Origin: Saprospiraceae bacterium
GTDB taxonomy: Bacteria > Bacteroidota > Bacteroidia > Chitinophagales > Saprospiraceae
Reading direction: 5' to 3'
NCBI GenBank assembly: GCA_016714445.1
Contig: JADJNF010000001.1
Span: 124,001-188,000 of the forward strand
Length of the DNA stretch: 64,000 bases
The position numbers and the translations under genes were made by a program. The notes beneath the pieces are model-generated. The model ran no database searches. It was not told the DNA's origin and was given only the letters and a program-made list of their open reading frames with translations. Shown here piece by piece: positions 7,882 to 17,478 of this stretch (the stretch's first letter is position 1; the number at the start of each line of letters is the position of its first letter).

Positions 7882-10425
7882 ATGGATCAGATCAAGAATA
7901 AATTCACAAAAACATTTCATCCCATAGCATATGTGATGACTTTTCAAGTATTACTTTTGGCAGTAAATGGTTTTGGGCAGGCGCCCAAAAAGCATACTTC
8001 CGGTGAAATCTATCAAATGATGGAAAAACTTGGGTTTTTAGGGTCAGTGCTTTATGTAGCTGCCCACCCTGATGATGAAAATACAAGACTCATTTCTTAT
8101 TTAGCAAATGATAAAAAAGCTATAACTACGTATCTATCACTTACCAGAGGTGATGGTGGTCAAAACCTAATTGGCCCTGAAATTTCTGAATTACTTGGCG
8201 TTATGCGAACTCAGGAATTGCTGATGGCCAGGTCTGTAGACAATGGCAAACAAATGTTTACCAGAGCAAATGATTTTGGATATTCAAAAAATGCGGAAGA
8301 AACCATTAAGATATGGGATACAGAAAAAGTTAAGGCAGATGTCGTCTGGGCAATCAGGAAAGCCAGACCTGATGTCATTATCAATAGATTTGATCATAGA
8401 ACTTCCGGCGAAACACATGGTCACCACACTGCTTCTGCACAACTTTCCTACGAATTATTTGACAAAGCAGGTGATAGCAAGGTATATCCGGAACATATTA
8501 AATATGTATCACCATGGAAGCCACAACGCCTTTTCTTTAATACAAGTTGGTGGTTTTATGGAAGCGAAGACAAATTTAAGAAAGCTGATAAGACAGCATT
8601 GATGAGTATGGATGTGGGTGTATATTTCCCCTTACTTGGAAAGTCAAACACTGAAATAGCTGCTGAATCAAGAAGCAATCATAAGTGTCAGGGTTTTGGC
8701 TCCACAGGTACCAGAGGAATGCAAATGGAGTATCTTGAATTGCTTAAAGGAGATATGCCGCCAAATAAATCTGATATTTTTGAAGGTATTAATACCACCT
8801 GGACAAGAGTAGAAAATGGATCTCGTCTTAAAATAATGACCAATCAATTGCTTGCCAATTTTGATTTTAAAAATCCTGCTGCATCAGTGATTGGATTAGT
8901 TGAGATTTATAAGGCTATTCAGCAAGTAAAGGATCCATTCTGGAAAGAGATAAAAATAAAAGAAGTAAAAGAATTAATTTCAGCTTGTATGGGACTCTAT
9001 CTTGAAGCAAAGACCAATACACATAAAGTAACCCCGGGAGAATTCATCAATTTGGATATTGAGGTGATCAACAGATTGAATGCGGATGTCCTTCTCAAAG
9101 AAATCAAAGGATCAGGGATACAGCTTGATACCACGCTTTCTTTGGCATTAATAACCAATGAGCCATTCAAATGGACAAAACAAGTGCAAATCCCTGAAAA
9201 TACGTCACTTACAGCACCCTATTGGTTAACAAAAAAAGGAAGTCTTGGATTGTACAATGTAGAAGATCAGGCCATTATTGGCAATCCTGAAACTACACGA
9301 ACTCTAAAAACAACTTTCTTCCTTAGTGTTTATGGTGTTGACATTCCCTATGAAAAGGAACTCGTTTACAAATTTAATAGCCCTGAAAACGGAGAAACAT
9401 ACCGACCGCTTGAAATAGTACCACCACTTTCATTACAAGTAAAAGAGCCCGTCTATATTTTTCCGAACAAAGAGTCAAAAGAAATAAAAGTTACAGTGCA
9501 CGCCTGGGCAAAAGACCAAAAGGGTACAATAAACATTCCTTTGCCACAAGGATGGTCCATCTCTCCACAGTCCATTGATTTTACCATTGCACAAAAGGGT
9601 GAAAGTAAAGATTTTGTGTTCACAATAACTCCATCCGCTATTAATGAAGAAATCAACATTTCTCCGCAGGTAATCACTGATGGTAAAATGTACAACGGAC
9701 AGATTATAGATATAAATTATGATCATATTCCATTTCAAACAGTCCTTATGCAAGCTGAATCAAAACTTTCCAGAATAAATATCGACACACGTGGAAGAAG
9801 AATAGCATATGTTATGGGGGCTGGAGATGAAATACCGGCAAGCCTGAGGCAAATTGGATATATCGTTGACATTCTTAAACCTGAAGATATATCCCCAGAA
9901 CGGTTGAATGGAATGGACGCACTGATATTTGGAGTAAGAACGTATAATACTGAAGAAAATCTAAAATTCAAACAAAATATTATCTTTGAATATGTAAAAA
10001 ATGGCGGTAATGTGATCATTCAGTACAATACCGCTAATGGGTTGGTAACTAAAGATTTAGCGCCGTTTCCGTTAACTATATCCAGAAATAGAGTAACTGT
10101 TGAAGAGGCGGAGATGCGTTTTTTAAACCCAGACCATACTGTATTAAATTTTCCAAATAAAATTACACAAAAGGACTTTGAAGGCTGGGTTCAGGAACGT
10201 GGACTTTATTTTCCAGGAGAATGGGATACACAATTCACTCCTATTTTCTCTTGCAATGATCCAGGTGAAAAACCACAGGATGGAAGTCTGCTTGTTGCTA
10301 AGTATGGTGAAGGCTACTACATGTACACTGGATTATCATTCTTTCGGCAGCTACCGGCAGGTGTTTCAGGGGCTTTCAGACTATTTTCTAATATGATTTC
10401 AATAGGTCAGAATGTACAACCCTGA
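7882..10425 (+). CDS. PIG-L family (LmbE-like) deacetylase with long C-terminal extension, exported
   Basis: An 847-residue protein. An N-terminal signal sequence or anchor (~16-34) ends in GFGQAP. The PIG-L zinc deacetylase domain (~50-300) carries the metal motif AAHPDDE (residues 60-66) and GHHTAS (180-185); PIG-L enzymes remove N-acetyl groups from amino-sugar or cysteine conjugates. Residues ~350-640 are beta-rich and include a stretch resembling a NEW3/alpha-galactosidase-like sandwich (TVHAWAKDQKGTINIPLPQG). Residues ~650-840 look like a flavodoxin/GATase-type domain (LRQIGYIVDILKPEDISPE, then YVKNGGNVIIQYNT). This large architecture is typical of Bacteroidota. The substrate is unknown. 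It starts a run with a micro-ORF, a Na+ symporter and a methylase, suggesting that a released product is taken up by the symporter (inference). Confidence 0.82.
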   Translation: MDQIKNKFTKTFHPIAYVMTFQVLLLAVNGFGQAPKKHTSGEIYQMMEKLGFLGSVLYVAAHPDDENTRLISYLANDKKAITTYLSLTRGDGGQNLIGPEISELLGVMRTQELLMARSVDNGKQMFTRANDFGYSKNAEETIKIWDTEKVKADVVWAIRKARPDVIINRFDHRTSGETHGHHTASAQLSYELFDKAGDSKVYPEHIKYVSPWKPQRLFFNTSWWFYGSEDKFKKADKTALMSMDVGVYFPLLGKSNTEIAAESRSNHKCQGFGSTGTRGMQMEYLELLKGDMPPNKSDIFEGINTTWTRVENGSRLKIMTNQLLANFDFKNPAASVIGLVEIYKAIQQVKDPFWKEIKIKEVKELISACMGLYLEAKTNTHKVTPGEFINLDIEVINRLNADVLLKEIKGSGIQLDTTLSLALITNEPFKWTKQVQIPENTSLTAPYWLTKKGSLGLYNVEDQAIIGNPETTRTLKTTFFLSVYGVDIPYEKELVYKFNSPENGETYRPLEIVPPLSLQVKEPVYIFPNKESKEIKVTVHAWAKDQKGTINIPLPQGWSISPQSIDFTIAQKGESKDFVFTITPSAINEEINISPQVITDGKMYNGQIIDINYDHIPFQTVLMQAESKLSRINIDTRGRRIAYVMGAGDEIPASLRQIGYIVDILKPEDISPERLNGMDALIFGVRTYNTEENLKFKQNIIFEYVKNGGNVIIQYNTANGLVTKDLAPFPLTISRNRVTVEEAEMRFLNPDHTVLNFPNKITQKDFEGWVQERGLYFPGEWDTQFTPIFSCNDPGEKPQDGSLLVAKYGEGYYMYTGLSFFRQLPAGVSGAFRLFSNMISIGQNVQP

Positions 10426-10522
10426 TAAAAAAAGCAGATGGTTAAAATCTTATTCTTTGGTAATCATTCTGAATGCCTTTTATATTGTTATGTTTTACCT
10501 TATCATGCAGATATGGTATTAG
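10412..10522 (+). CDS. 36-residue membrane peptide between deacetylase and symporter genes
   Basis: An ATG at 10412 overlaps the end of the PIG-L gene by 14 bases in another frame. It opens 36 codons to a TAG at 10520-10522, 16 bases before the symporter ATG. The product has a basic N-terminus (MYNPDKKSRWLKSYS) followed by one hydrophobic helix (LVIILNAFYIVMFYLIMQIWY) reaching the C-terminus. That is a positive-inside single-pass topology typical of small accessory subunits. The gapless stop-start spacing between two genes of one strand argues for a real gene. A role as symporter accessory peptide is inference from position; no homologue could be searched. Confidence 0.55.
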   Translation: MYNPDKKSRWLKSYSLVIILNAFYIVMFYLIMQIWY

Positions 10523-10538
10523 AACTTAATATCAGATA

Positions 10539-12245
10539 ATGAGTAGTATTGATTGGGTAATTCTATCGGGAACATTATTTTTTATAGTGGTGTATGGTGC
10601 ATGGAAAACCAGAGGTGCACAAAACATGCAATCCTACATGCTGGGAGACAATGAAGCGAAATGGTGGACTGTCGGCCTTTCAGTCATGGCCACGCAAGCC
10701 AGCGCAATTACATTTATGTCTACACCTGGTCAGGCTTTTCACGATGGTATGGGGTTTGTTCAGTTTTATTTTGGTCTTCCTATAGCCATGGTGATCATAT
10801 GTTTTACTTTTATCCCTATCTATCATAGATTAAAAGTATATACTGCATATGAATTTCTGGAACAGCGATTTGACCTTAGGACAAGAGCTTTGACTGCCAG
10901 TCTTTTTCTCATCCAACGAGGGCTGGCTGCGGGAATCACTATTTATGCTCCAGCTATAATTTTGTCAACTATCCTTGGTTGGAATCTTAATGTAATGAAT
11001 TTCCTATTGGGTTCATTGGTAGTTATATACACCGTTAGCGGAGGAACCAAAGCGGTTAATGTCACCCAAAAACAACAGATGTTTATTATTATGACCGGTA
11101 TGTTTTTGGCTTTTTACGTAATATTGGATTCACTTCCTGCTGAAGTTAATTTTACAAAAGCTATGGAAATTGCCGGTTCTGCAGAGAAACTAAACCTGCT
11201 TGACTTTTCATTCAATATGGAAAGCAGATATACGTTCTGGTCAGGCATAACAGGTGGATTATTCCTTTCGTTGTCATATTTTGGCACCGATCAATCCCAG
11301 GTCCAGCGATATTTATCAGGTAAATCTATTCGTGAAAGTCAGTTGGGACTGATATTCAACGGTATACTCAAAGTACCGATGCAATTTTTTATACTGCTTG
11401 TTGGTGTAATGGTATTTGTATTTTACCAGTTTTCGTCTTCTCCGGTATTCTTTAATGAAAATACCCTTATAAAACTTAGGGTTACGGATGCTTCAGAAAA
11501 TCTGAGCAAACTGGAATCTAAAAATGACTCCCTCTTTAAACTTAAGACAGAGATACTTGCAAAAATCACTTCAAATTCAGATAAAAACATTGCCCAAAAT
11601 CTGAAGATACCTTATCAGCAACTTTTAGAAGAAGAAAAAAAAATCAGGAGTGATGTACGCGACTTGGTTAAAAAAAATCTTCCTGAAGAAGAGTCCAATG
11701 ACAAGGATTATGTTTTTATAAGTTTTATTTTGGCTCATCTGCCGAAAGGCCTCATTGGTCTACTGCTGGCTGTTATTTTTAGTGCTGCCATGTCATCAAC
11801 TGCCTCAGAACTGAATGCATTATCCACGACAACTACTGTAGACATTTATAGAAGAAGTATAAACCCTGCAGGTTCAGATGAACATTATGTGAAAGCATCC
11901 AAAGTTTTGACGGTTGTTTGGGGTGGTATAGCAATTGCATTTGCTTGTTTCGGATCATTGTTTGAAAATTTAATTCAGTTTGTCAATATCATAGGCTCAG
12001 TATTTTATGGAACTATTTTAGGAATATTTATTGTTGCTTTTTATTTTAAATCCATAAAAGGGAATGCTGTATTTTACGCGGCTCTAATTGCAGAAACTTT
12101 AGTGATCATTATCTTTAAGTCCGATATAATAGGATATTTATGGTTGAATGCCATAGGATGTGGTTTGGTCATTATTTTTGGTTTGTTATTCCAGTTTATA
12201 TTACCTAAAAACAATAATGAACAAGCCACTTCCGCAGGATTTTGA
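10539..12245 (+). CDS. Sodium:solute symporter (SSS family)
   Basis: A 568-residue multi-pass transporter of the SSS/SLC5 type that couples solute uptake to Na+. About 13 membrane segments are visible. The N-terminus has the family segments MLGDNEAKWWTVGLSVMATQ and SAITFMSTPGQAF, and the later GGLFLSLSYFGTDQSQVQRYLSGKS matches the SSS signature around TM6. SAAMSSTASELNALSTTTTVD near 430-450 is the second conserved block, where Na+ site residues lie. Odd: between TM8 and TM9 (~310-385) is a long charged, coiled-coil-like insertion (ENLSKLESKNDSLFKLKTE, then EEEKKIRSDVRDLVKKN). The substrate is unknown; sialic acid, sugars or amino acids are all possible. Its 3' end overlaps the methylase gene by 29 bases, so the two are coupled. 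Confidence 0.88.
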   Translation: MSSIDWVILSGTLFFIVVYGAWKTRGAQNMQSYMLGDNEAKWWTVGLSVMATQASAITFMSTPGQAFHDGMGFVQFYFGLPIAMVIICFTFIPIYHRLKVYTAYEFLEQRFDLRTRALTASLFLIQRGLAAGITIYAPAIILSTILGWNLNVMNFLLGSLVVIYTVSGGTKAVNVTQKQQMFIIMTGMFLAFYVILDSLPAEVNFTKAMEIAGSAEKLNLLDFSFNMESRYTFWSGITGGLFLSLSYFGTDQSQVQRYLSGKSIRESQLGLIFNGILKVPMQFFILLVGVMVFVFYQFSSSPVFFNENTLIKLRVTDASENLSKLESKNDSLFKLKTEILAKITSNSDKNIAQNLKIPYQQLLEEEKKIRSDVRDLVKKNLPEEESNDKDYVFISFILAHLPKGLIGLLLAVIFSAAMSSTASELNALSTTTTVDIYRRSINPAGSDEHYVKASKVLTVVWGGIAIAFACFGSLFENLIQFVNIIGSVFYGTILGIFIVAFYFKSIKGNAVFYAALIAETLVIIIFKSDIIGYLWLNAIGCGLVIIFGLLFQFILPKNNNEQATSAGF

Positions 12246-13584
12246 AAAAGAGCTTATAAGTAGCATTGGTCAGAACGAATATCATTTTTTTGAAAATTCC
12301 TTTCTGGATATTGTACCTACATCCGTTAGAGTCAATCCGAATAAAGATAAAAAAGATCCTTCGAACAAAAAAGTATCCTGGTGCCCTCTGGGTTATTATC
12401 TGGATGAAAGACCAATATTTACATTGGATCCGGCATTTCATGCTGGAGCATATTATGTACAGGAAGCTTCGTCGATGTTCCTATGGCATATACTTGATCA
12501 ACTTGTACATGAAAAAAATGATATAAAAATTCTGGATTTATGTGCTGCTCCAGGCGGAAAAAGCACCTTAATCGCTTCGTTTCTACAAAATAGAGGTTTA
12601 CTTGTCGCCAATGAAGTAATGAAAAACAGAGCATATGTATTAAAATACAATTTAAGCAAAGAAGGACATTCCAATGTTGTTGTCACCAATAATGATCCAC
12701 GCGATTTTACTTACTTGCCGGAATATTTTGATATCATATTAGTAGATGCGCCATGTTCAGGTGAAGGAATGTTTAGAAAAGATTCCGATGCCATATGTGA
12801 ATGGTCTCTTGAAAATGTAGACAATTGTGCAGCACGCCAAAAAAGAATTTTAAGTGACATAATACCTTCATTAAAGTCAGGTGGCTACCTGTTATATTCC
12901 ACTTGTACTTATAACAGATATGAAAACATCAATAATATAGAGTGGTTGGTTCGTGAAAAAGGTTTACTCTCTTTTCCAATTCAGATTGAAAATGAATGGA
13001 ATATCCAAGAGATTTTGGGTGAAAAAAGCTTTGGATATCAGTTTTATCCTCACAAAGTAAAAGGAGAAGGTTTTTTTATTTCTGCACTACAAAAAACAAA
13101 TGAGACTCAAAATGTTAAAAATCATCAAAAAAACATTGGTATTTCGTTACCTGCTGTAGATAAAAAAAGTATGCCCGTATTTAAACCATGGGTCAAATTA
13201 CAGGACATAAGTTTACTATCTGATAAAACTGGCACCATCCATGCTATTAATAGTGATTTGGAAACTGAATCTAATTTCTTGAACCAGTTTTTAAGATTAA
13301 TCTACTGCGGTGTTTCCATTGGCACTTTAAATAAAACCATTATGATACCAGACCATAGTTTAGCCTTGTCCTATTTGCTAGCAGATGATTTTCCTGCTAT
13401 TGAGTTAAACAGAATGGATGCATTACATTATCTGAAAAAGACTTTACCTTCGATTGATTCAAGCCATACATCCTGGATTCTGGCGACTTACGAAGGCAAT
13501 GGGTTGGGTTTTCTTAAAAACCTGGGGCACAGAATCAACAATTATTTGCCGCAGGAGCACAGAATACATATGGAAATCAAATAG
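12217..13584 (+). CDS. RsmF/NSUN-type rRNA (cytosine-C5) methyltransferase
   Basis: A 455-residue SAM-dependent m5C RNA methylase of the NOL1/NOP2/Sun family. The ATG at 12217 is chosen over the frame opening at 12160 because MNKPLPQDFEKELISS aligns with family N-termini; the earlier codons lie inside the symporter gene. Motif I is DLCAAPGGKSTLI; motif IV is DAPCSGEGMF with Cys180; motif VI is YSTCTYN with Cys230, the catalytic nucleophile. A C-terminal region (~330-455) resembles the RsmF PUA-like/ferredoxin-type extension. Like Gram-positive and Bacteroidota RsmF homologues it probably modifies 16S rRNA, but the exact base is unknown. Its start lies within the transporter gene (29-base overlap), implying translational coupling. 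Confidence 0.88.
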   Translation: MNKPLPQDFEKELISSIGQNEYHFFENSFLDIVPTSVRVNPNKDKKDPSNKKVSWCPLGYYLDERPIFTLDPAFHAGAYYVQEASSMFLWHILDQLVHEKNDIKILDLCAAPGGKSTLIASFLQNRGLLVANEVMKNRAYVLKYNLSKEGHSNVVVTNNDPRDFTYLPEYFDIILVDAPCSGEGMFRKDSDAICEWSLENVDNCAARQKRILSDIIPSLKSGGYLLYSTCTYNRYENINNIEWLVREKGLLSFPIQIENEWNIQEILGEKSFGYQFYPHKVKGEGFFISALQKTNETQNVKNHQKNIGISLPAVDKKSMPVFKPWVKLQDISLLSDKTGTIHAINSDLETESNFLNQFLRLIYCGVSIGTLNKTIMIPDHSLALSYLLADDFPAIELNRMDALHYLKKTLPSIDSSHTSWILATYEGNGLGFLKNLGHRINNYLPQEHRIHMEIK

Positions 13585-13886
13585 TATATTATTTTTTTCT
13601 GTCTACAGAATTAGAATATGCTCAACCTTTTTTAATCTGAAAACAGTAGCTTATTAAGCTGTTAAAAATAATTGCATTATCTATTTCTTATAGTATATGA
13701 TAAAATTATTTTGATGTCGTCACCTTAATCTTTAATAAAATTTTAGGCCGATATAAACGATACCATATATTAAAATGAAGTGCAGAATAATTTTTACTTA
13801 TAAAAATAATTAATCAAATTATTCTATTAGTATAATACTAAAAATCAATACATTGTAATATGGAATGTATTGATTTTGAACTTACA
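13585..13886. other. Intergenic region with AT-rich inverted repeat, no gene seen
   Basis: 302 bp between the convergent methylase and typA genes. Apart from the hairpin at 13841-13877, it is AT-rich sequence without a codon-biased frame or promoter-like match. Confidence 0.5.
13841..13877. terminator. Hairpin, probable terminator between convergent genes
   Basis: Perfect 14-bp inverted repeat (AAAATCAATACATT and its complement) with a 9-base loop, 10 bases beyond the typA stop. The stem is A/T-rich and ends in A4/T4, so it could end transcription from either side. The T-tract is short, so efficiency is uncertain. Confidence 0.5.
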
Positions 13887-15653
13887 TCAGAATTTTATTT
13901 TTCTCATTCTGAGACTCTGTGGCGTTACTTCCAAATACTCATCTTCGCGTATGTACTCCATGGCTTCTTCAAGAGAAAACTGAATCTTTGGTGCGATCTT
14001 CACATTATCATCGGAGCCAGAAGCTCTCATGTTGGTCAGTTTTTTACCTTTAATAACATTTACCTCAAGATCATTGTCTCTTGAATGCTCCCCTATAACC
14101 TGTCCGACATATACCTGTTCACCCGGATCAATAAAAAATTTGCCTCTATCCTGCAATCTGTCAATGGCAAAAGGAAGTGATTGGCCTTGTTCCATAGATA
14201 CCAAAGAACCTTTTATTCTCGCCGGCAATTCACCTTTAAATGGCTCGAACTGTAAAAATCTATGGGTCATCACCGCTTCTCCCGAAGTAGCAGTCATCAT
14301 AATATTTCTCATTCCGATAATTCCTCTGGAAGGGATTTCAAATTCAAGATGCTGAACATCACCTTTAGGTTCCATGACTTTTAGCAAACCTTTTCTTTGA
14401 GTTATAAGCTCAATGGCCTTACCTGATGAAACTTCCGGTACATCAACAACCAACGTTTCAATAGGCTCACACTTAACTCCATCTATTTCCTTTATAATTA
14501 CTTGTGGCTTTCCAACCTGGAACTCATACCCTTCTCTACGCATAGTTTCTATGAGTACACTTAGGTGGAGAACACCACGACCATAAACTTCAAACTTATC
14601 TTCTGTATCACCATCCTCAATTCTTAGCGCAAGATTTTTTTCCAACTCTTTATATAGTCTGTCTCTGAGGTGTCTGGAGGTAACATATTTTCCTTCCTTT
14701 CCAAAAAAAGGAGAGTTGTTGATGGTGAAAAGCATACTCATGGTTGGCTCATCCACTTCAATTCTTGGCAAAGCTTCAGGAGAATTCATATCAACAATAG
14801 AATCCCCTATATCAAAATCATCAACACCTACCACTGCACAAAGGTCTCCGCTGCGAACACTTGGTACTTTTAATTTACCAAGACCTTCAAATACATACAA
14901 TTCTTTTACCCTGACTTTTTTATTTACTCCACCTTTTTTACAGAGCAAGTAGTCTTTGTTTTCTTCCAGATCACCGCGATAAACTCTACCTATTGCTAAT
15001 CTACCCTGGAAAACATTATAATCTAAGGTGGTTATTCCCATTTGTACCGGACCTTCTTTATAAGGTGCTTCAGGTATGACATCTATAACAGCTTGTAATA
15101 ACGGTTTTATATCCTGAGTTCTTATTTCATGATCAAAACTCATCCAACCATCTCTACTGGATCCAAATAATGTAACAAAATCCAATTGCTCTTCAGTTGC
15201 ACCCAAATTGAACATTAGGTCAAAAACATCACTTTGAACTTCTTCAGGGCGACAGTTTTCTTTGTCTACTTTATTTATAACTACAATAGGCTTTAGACCC
15301 AGTTCTACGGCTTTATTCAGTACAAATCTGGTTTGTGGCATAGGTCCTTCAAAAGCATCAACGAGCAATAGAACTCCATCTGCCAAATTCAAAACACGCT
15401 CCACTTCGCCACCAAAGTCAGAGTGACCCGGTGTGTCAATAATATTGATTTTTACTCCATTATAGTTTACGGATACATTCTTTGACAGGATAGTAATACC
15501 TCTTTCTCTTTCCAAATCATTGTTGTCAAGAATTAGTTCACCGGTATCTTTTCTTTGATCCATAGCTTTACACTCGTGGATAATTTTATCTACAAGGGTG
15601 GTTTTACCATGGTCAACGTGGGCTATAATAGCAATATTTCTTATTGATTGCAT
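13887..15653 (-). CDS. typA: Ribosome-associated GTPase TypA/BipA
   Basis: A 588-residue translational GTPase, close to the usual ~600. G1 is AHVDHGKTTLVDK (residues ~11-23), the switch region is ERERGITILSKN, G3 is DTPGHSDFGGEVERVL (~72-87) and G4 is VINKVDKENCRP. These are followed by EF-G-like domains II, III and V (EVYGRGVLHLSVLIETMRREGYEF, in part, and SRGIIGMRNIMMT), and by the BipA-specific C-terminal domain (LTNMRASGSDDNVKIAP). It binds 70S ribosomes and helps large-subunit assembly and stress or cold adaptation. Encoded just downstream of a DEAD-box helicase gene on the same strand (41 bp gap). The two may be co-transcribed and share roles in ribosome assembly at low temperature (inference). 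Confidence 0.96.
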   Translation of the reverse strand: MQSIRNIAIIAHVDHGKTTLVDKIIHECKAMDQRKDTGELILDNNDLERERGITILSKNVSVNYNGVKINIIDTPGHSDFGGEVERVLNLADGVLLLVDAFEGPMPQTRFVLNKAVELGLKPIVVINKVDKENCRPEEVQSDVFDLMFNLGATEEQLDFVTLFGSSRDGWMSFDHEIRTQDIKPLLQAVIDVIPEAPYKEGPVQMGITTLDYNVFQGRLAIGRVYRGDLEENKDYLLCKKGGVNKKVRVKELYVFEGLGKLKVPSVRSGDLCAVVGVDDFDIGDSIVDMNSPEALPRIEVDEPTMSMLFTINNSPFFGKEGKYVTSRHLRDRLYKELEKNLALRIEDGDTEDKFEVYGRGVLHLSVLIETMRREGYEFQVGKPQVIIKEIDGVKCEPIETLVVDVPEVSSGKAIELITQRKGLLKVMEPKGDVQHLEFEIPSRGIIGMRNIMMTATSGEAVMTHRFLQFEPFKGELPARIKGSLVSMEQGQSLPFAIDRLQDRGKFFIDPGEQVYVGQVIGEHSRDNDLEVNVIKGKKLTNMRASGSDDNVKIAPKIQFSLEEAMEYIREDEYLEVTPQSLRMRKIKF

Positions 15654-15694
15654 GCTTAATTTTATTTTTTTAAAAAGGGAAGAATATCTCCCGT

Positions 15695-17419
15695 TTAATT
15701 AAATCCTTCTTTTTTAATCGTAATTTTTCTTCCTCGGTATTTTAGAATTTTCCCATTATCCATGACTTTTGAAAACTTCTTATCAATTTCTACCAGACAA
15801 TGCCTTTTCTGAATGTCTATGTTTCCAATTTGTTTTTTAGACAAACCTGCATGACCAGCCAATATATCTATAAGTATGCCTGGATGGACATTATCAATTT
15901 TTCCTATATTCACAAAAAAGGTATCCATATGTGGATTGGATTGGTAGGTTCTTTCACCTCCTCTTGAATCTCTTGAATCTCTGGATTCTCTGGAATCTCT
16001 TGAATCCCTGCTACTGCCTCGCTCATCTCTACCTCTATCGTCTCTGCCTCTTCCTTCTGATCTCTTAAATCCACGGTCATCCTTCCTTTCATGAAGTGAT
16101 ATATTGAGATCATCCTTTTCTACTTTCTTATATAACTTATTGAACTCAAGTGCAAGAATCTTTTCAATGAGTTCCTTTTTTGAAAGCGATTCAAAAGTTT
16201 CCACGGCTTTATCGATCATCTCATCGCTTAACTCAATGGTGTCGGTATTCAAAACTTTTTCAGTCCATTTTTCCAGTTTTTTATTATACATCTGGGATTG
16301 GAGTGGCACTTTGATGTGCTTAATATCAATACCTATAGTTTTTTCAAAAAACCTGATTCTTCCAATATCCTGAGGTGTAACAATAGCCAGGGAAGTACCT
16401 TTTTTACCAGCTCTCGCTGTACGACCACTTCTGTGCGTGTAATACTCAGGGTTTTCAGGAAGTGAATAATGTACGACGTGAGTCAGAGAATCTACATCAA
16501 TACCCCTTGCAGCAACATCTGTTGCCACAAGAATCGCTGTGGTTTTGTTTCTGAACTTTGCCATTACTGCATCTCTTTGAGATTGAGACATATCCCCGTG
16601 AAGAGGTTCAGCTCTATATCCTTCCTTTTCCAGATACTCCGCCAATTCCTGGGTATCCATCTTGGTTTTACAAAATATTACTCCATAAAAATCGGTCAAA
16701 TAGTCCAGAACTCTTTTTAATGATGCTTCCTTATCGTGCTTATGAACATAAATGTATTTATGGTCAATATTCTCATTGGTCTTACTATCCGATTGAATCC
16801 TGACTTCAAAAGGTTTTTCCATGTAAGTACCTACAATTCTGCGTATTTCAGGTGGCATTGTGGCGGAAAAGAGCCATAGTACTTTTTCTTCCGGTGTGAA
16901 TTGAAGTATTTTGTCAATATCTTCCTGAAACCCCATATTGAGCATTTCATCTGCCTCGTCCAGAACCAGAAATTCTATCTGATCGAGTTTGATTGCTTTC
17001 CGATCGATGAGATCCTGTAATCTTCCGGGAGTGGCAACAAGTATATGAGGAATATTTTTCTTTATTTCTCTTATTTGGGTCGTAATTGGTGTTCCACCAT
17101 ATACCACCTGAGTTCTCATTCCTTTTTTGTATTTGCCAAAGTTCTCAAACTCTTTAGCTATTTGCTGTGCCAACTCACGCGTAGGTGCAAGAATCAGAGC
17201 GAAAACTTTATTTTCAGAAGTGTCCAGAAAGTGTATAAGAGGAAGTCCGAATGCAGCAGTTTTACCGGTACCAGTCTGAGCAAGACCGATAAAATCAGGC
17301 TTACTTTCCAATAATTGCGGTATTGCTTTGCTTTGAATTTCTGTGGGCGTAACGAAACCAATCTCCTCAAGTGATCTTAAAATTTCATCACTAAGGCCTA
17401 AATCTTTAAATGTTTGCAA
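15695..17419 (-). CDS. DEAD-box ATP-dependent RNA helicase with DbpA-type RNA-binding domain
   Basis: A 574-residue helicase. Q motif FKDLGLSDEILRSLEEIGF, motif I AQTGTGKTAAF, Ia PTRELAQQ, Ib TPGRLQDL, II DEAD, III SAT, V ATDVAARGIDVD and VI HRSGRTARAGKKG, the last with Ala in place of the usual Gly of HRxGRTGR. After the helicase core (~1-370) comes a helical dimerisation-like region. Next is a low-complexity Arg/Ser/Asp tract (~425-470, repeated RDSRDSRES units), and then a C-terminal DbpA/CsdA RNA-recognition fold (~490-570, VNIGKIDNVHPGILIDILAG). It is of the DeaD/CsdA type: unwinding rRNA in ribosome assembly and mRNA in the cold. An exact -7 element lies 23 bases upstream. Confidence 0.93.
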   Translation of the reverse strand: MQTFKDLGLSDEILRSLEEIGFVTPTEIQSKAIPQLLESKPDFIGLAQTGTGKTAAFGLPLIHFLDTSENKVFALILAPTRELAQQIAKEFENFGKYKKGMRTQVVYGGTPITTQIREIKKNIPHILVATPGRLQDLIDRKAIKLDQIEFLVLDEADEMLNMGFQEDIDKILQFTPEEKVLWLFSATMPPEIRRIVGTYMEKPFEVRIQSDSKTNENIDHKYIYVHKHDKEASLKRVLDYLTDFYGVIFCKTKMDTQELAEYLEKEGYRAEPLHGDMSQSQRDAVMAKFRNKTTAILVATDVAARGIDVDSLTHVVHYSLPENPEYYTHRSGRTARAGKKGTSLAIVTPQDIGRIRFFEKTIGIDIKHIKVPLQSQMYNKKLEKWTEKVLNTDTIELSDEMIDKAVETFESLSKKELIEKILALEFNKLYKKVEKDDLNISLHERKDDRGFKRSEGRGRDDRGRDERGSSRDSRDSRESRDSRDSRGGERTYQSNPHMDTFFVNIGKIDNVHPGILIDILAGHAGLSKKQIGNIDIQKRHCLVEIDKKFSKVMDNGKILKYRGRKITIKKEGFN

Positions 17420-17441
17420 GTGTATATTTTATTTGAAGCCG

Positions 17442-17449
17442 CAAAGATA
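17442..17449 (-). promoter_or_regulatory. -7 promoter element TATCTTTG of helicase gene
   Basis: Exact TAnnTTTG match on the minus strand followed by CG, 23 bases upstream of the helicase ATG. A TTTG at about the -30 region (GTTTGCAAAATA) may act as the -33 box, though its spacing is short. Confidence 0.55.
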
Positions 17450-17478
17450 AACAAATATTTTGCAAACCCCAATAAAAA

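Noticed and set aside
14029..14355. 108-codon plus-strand frame inside typA
   Set aside because: Shadow of the typA coding strand with low-complexity Ser/Pro content.
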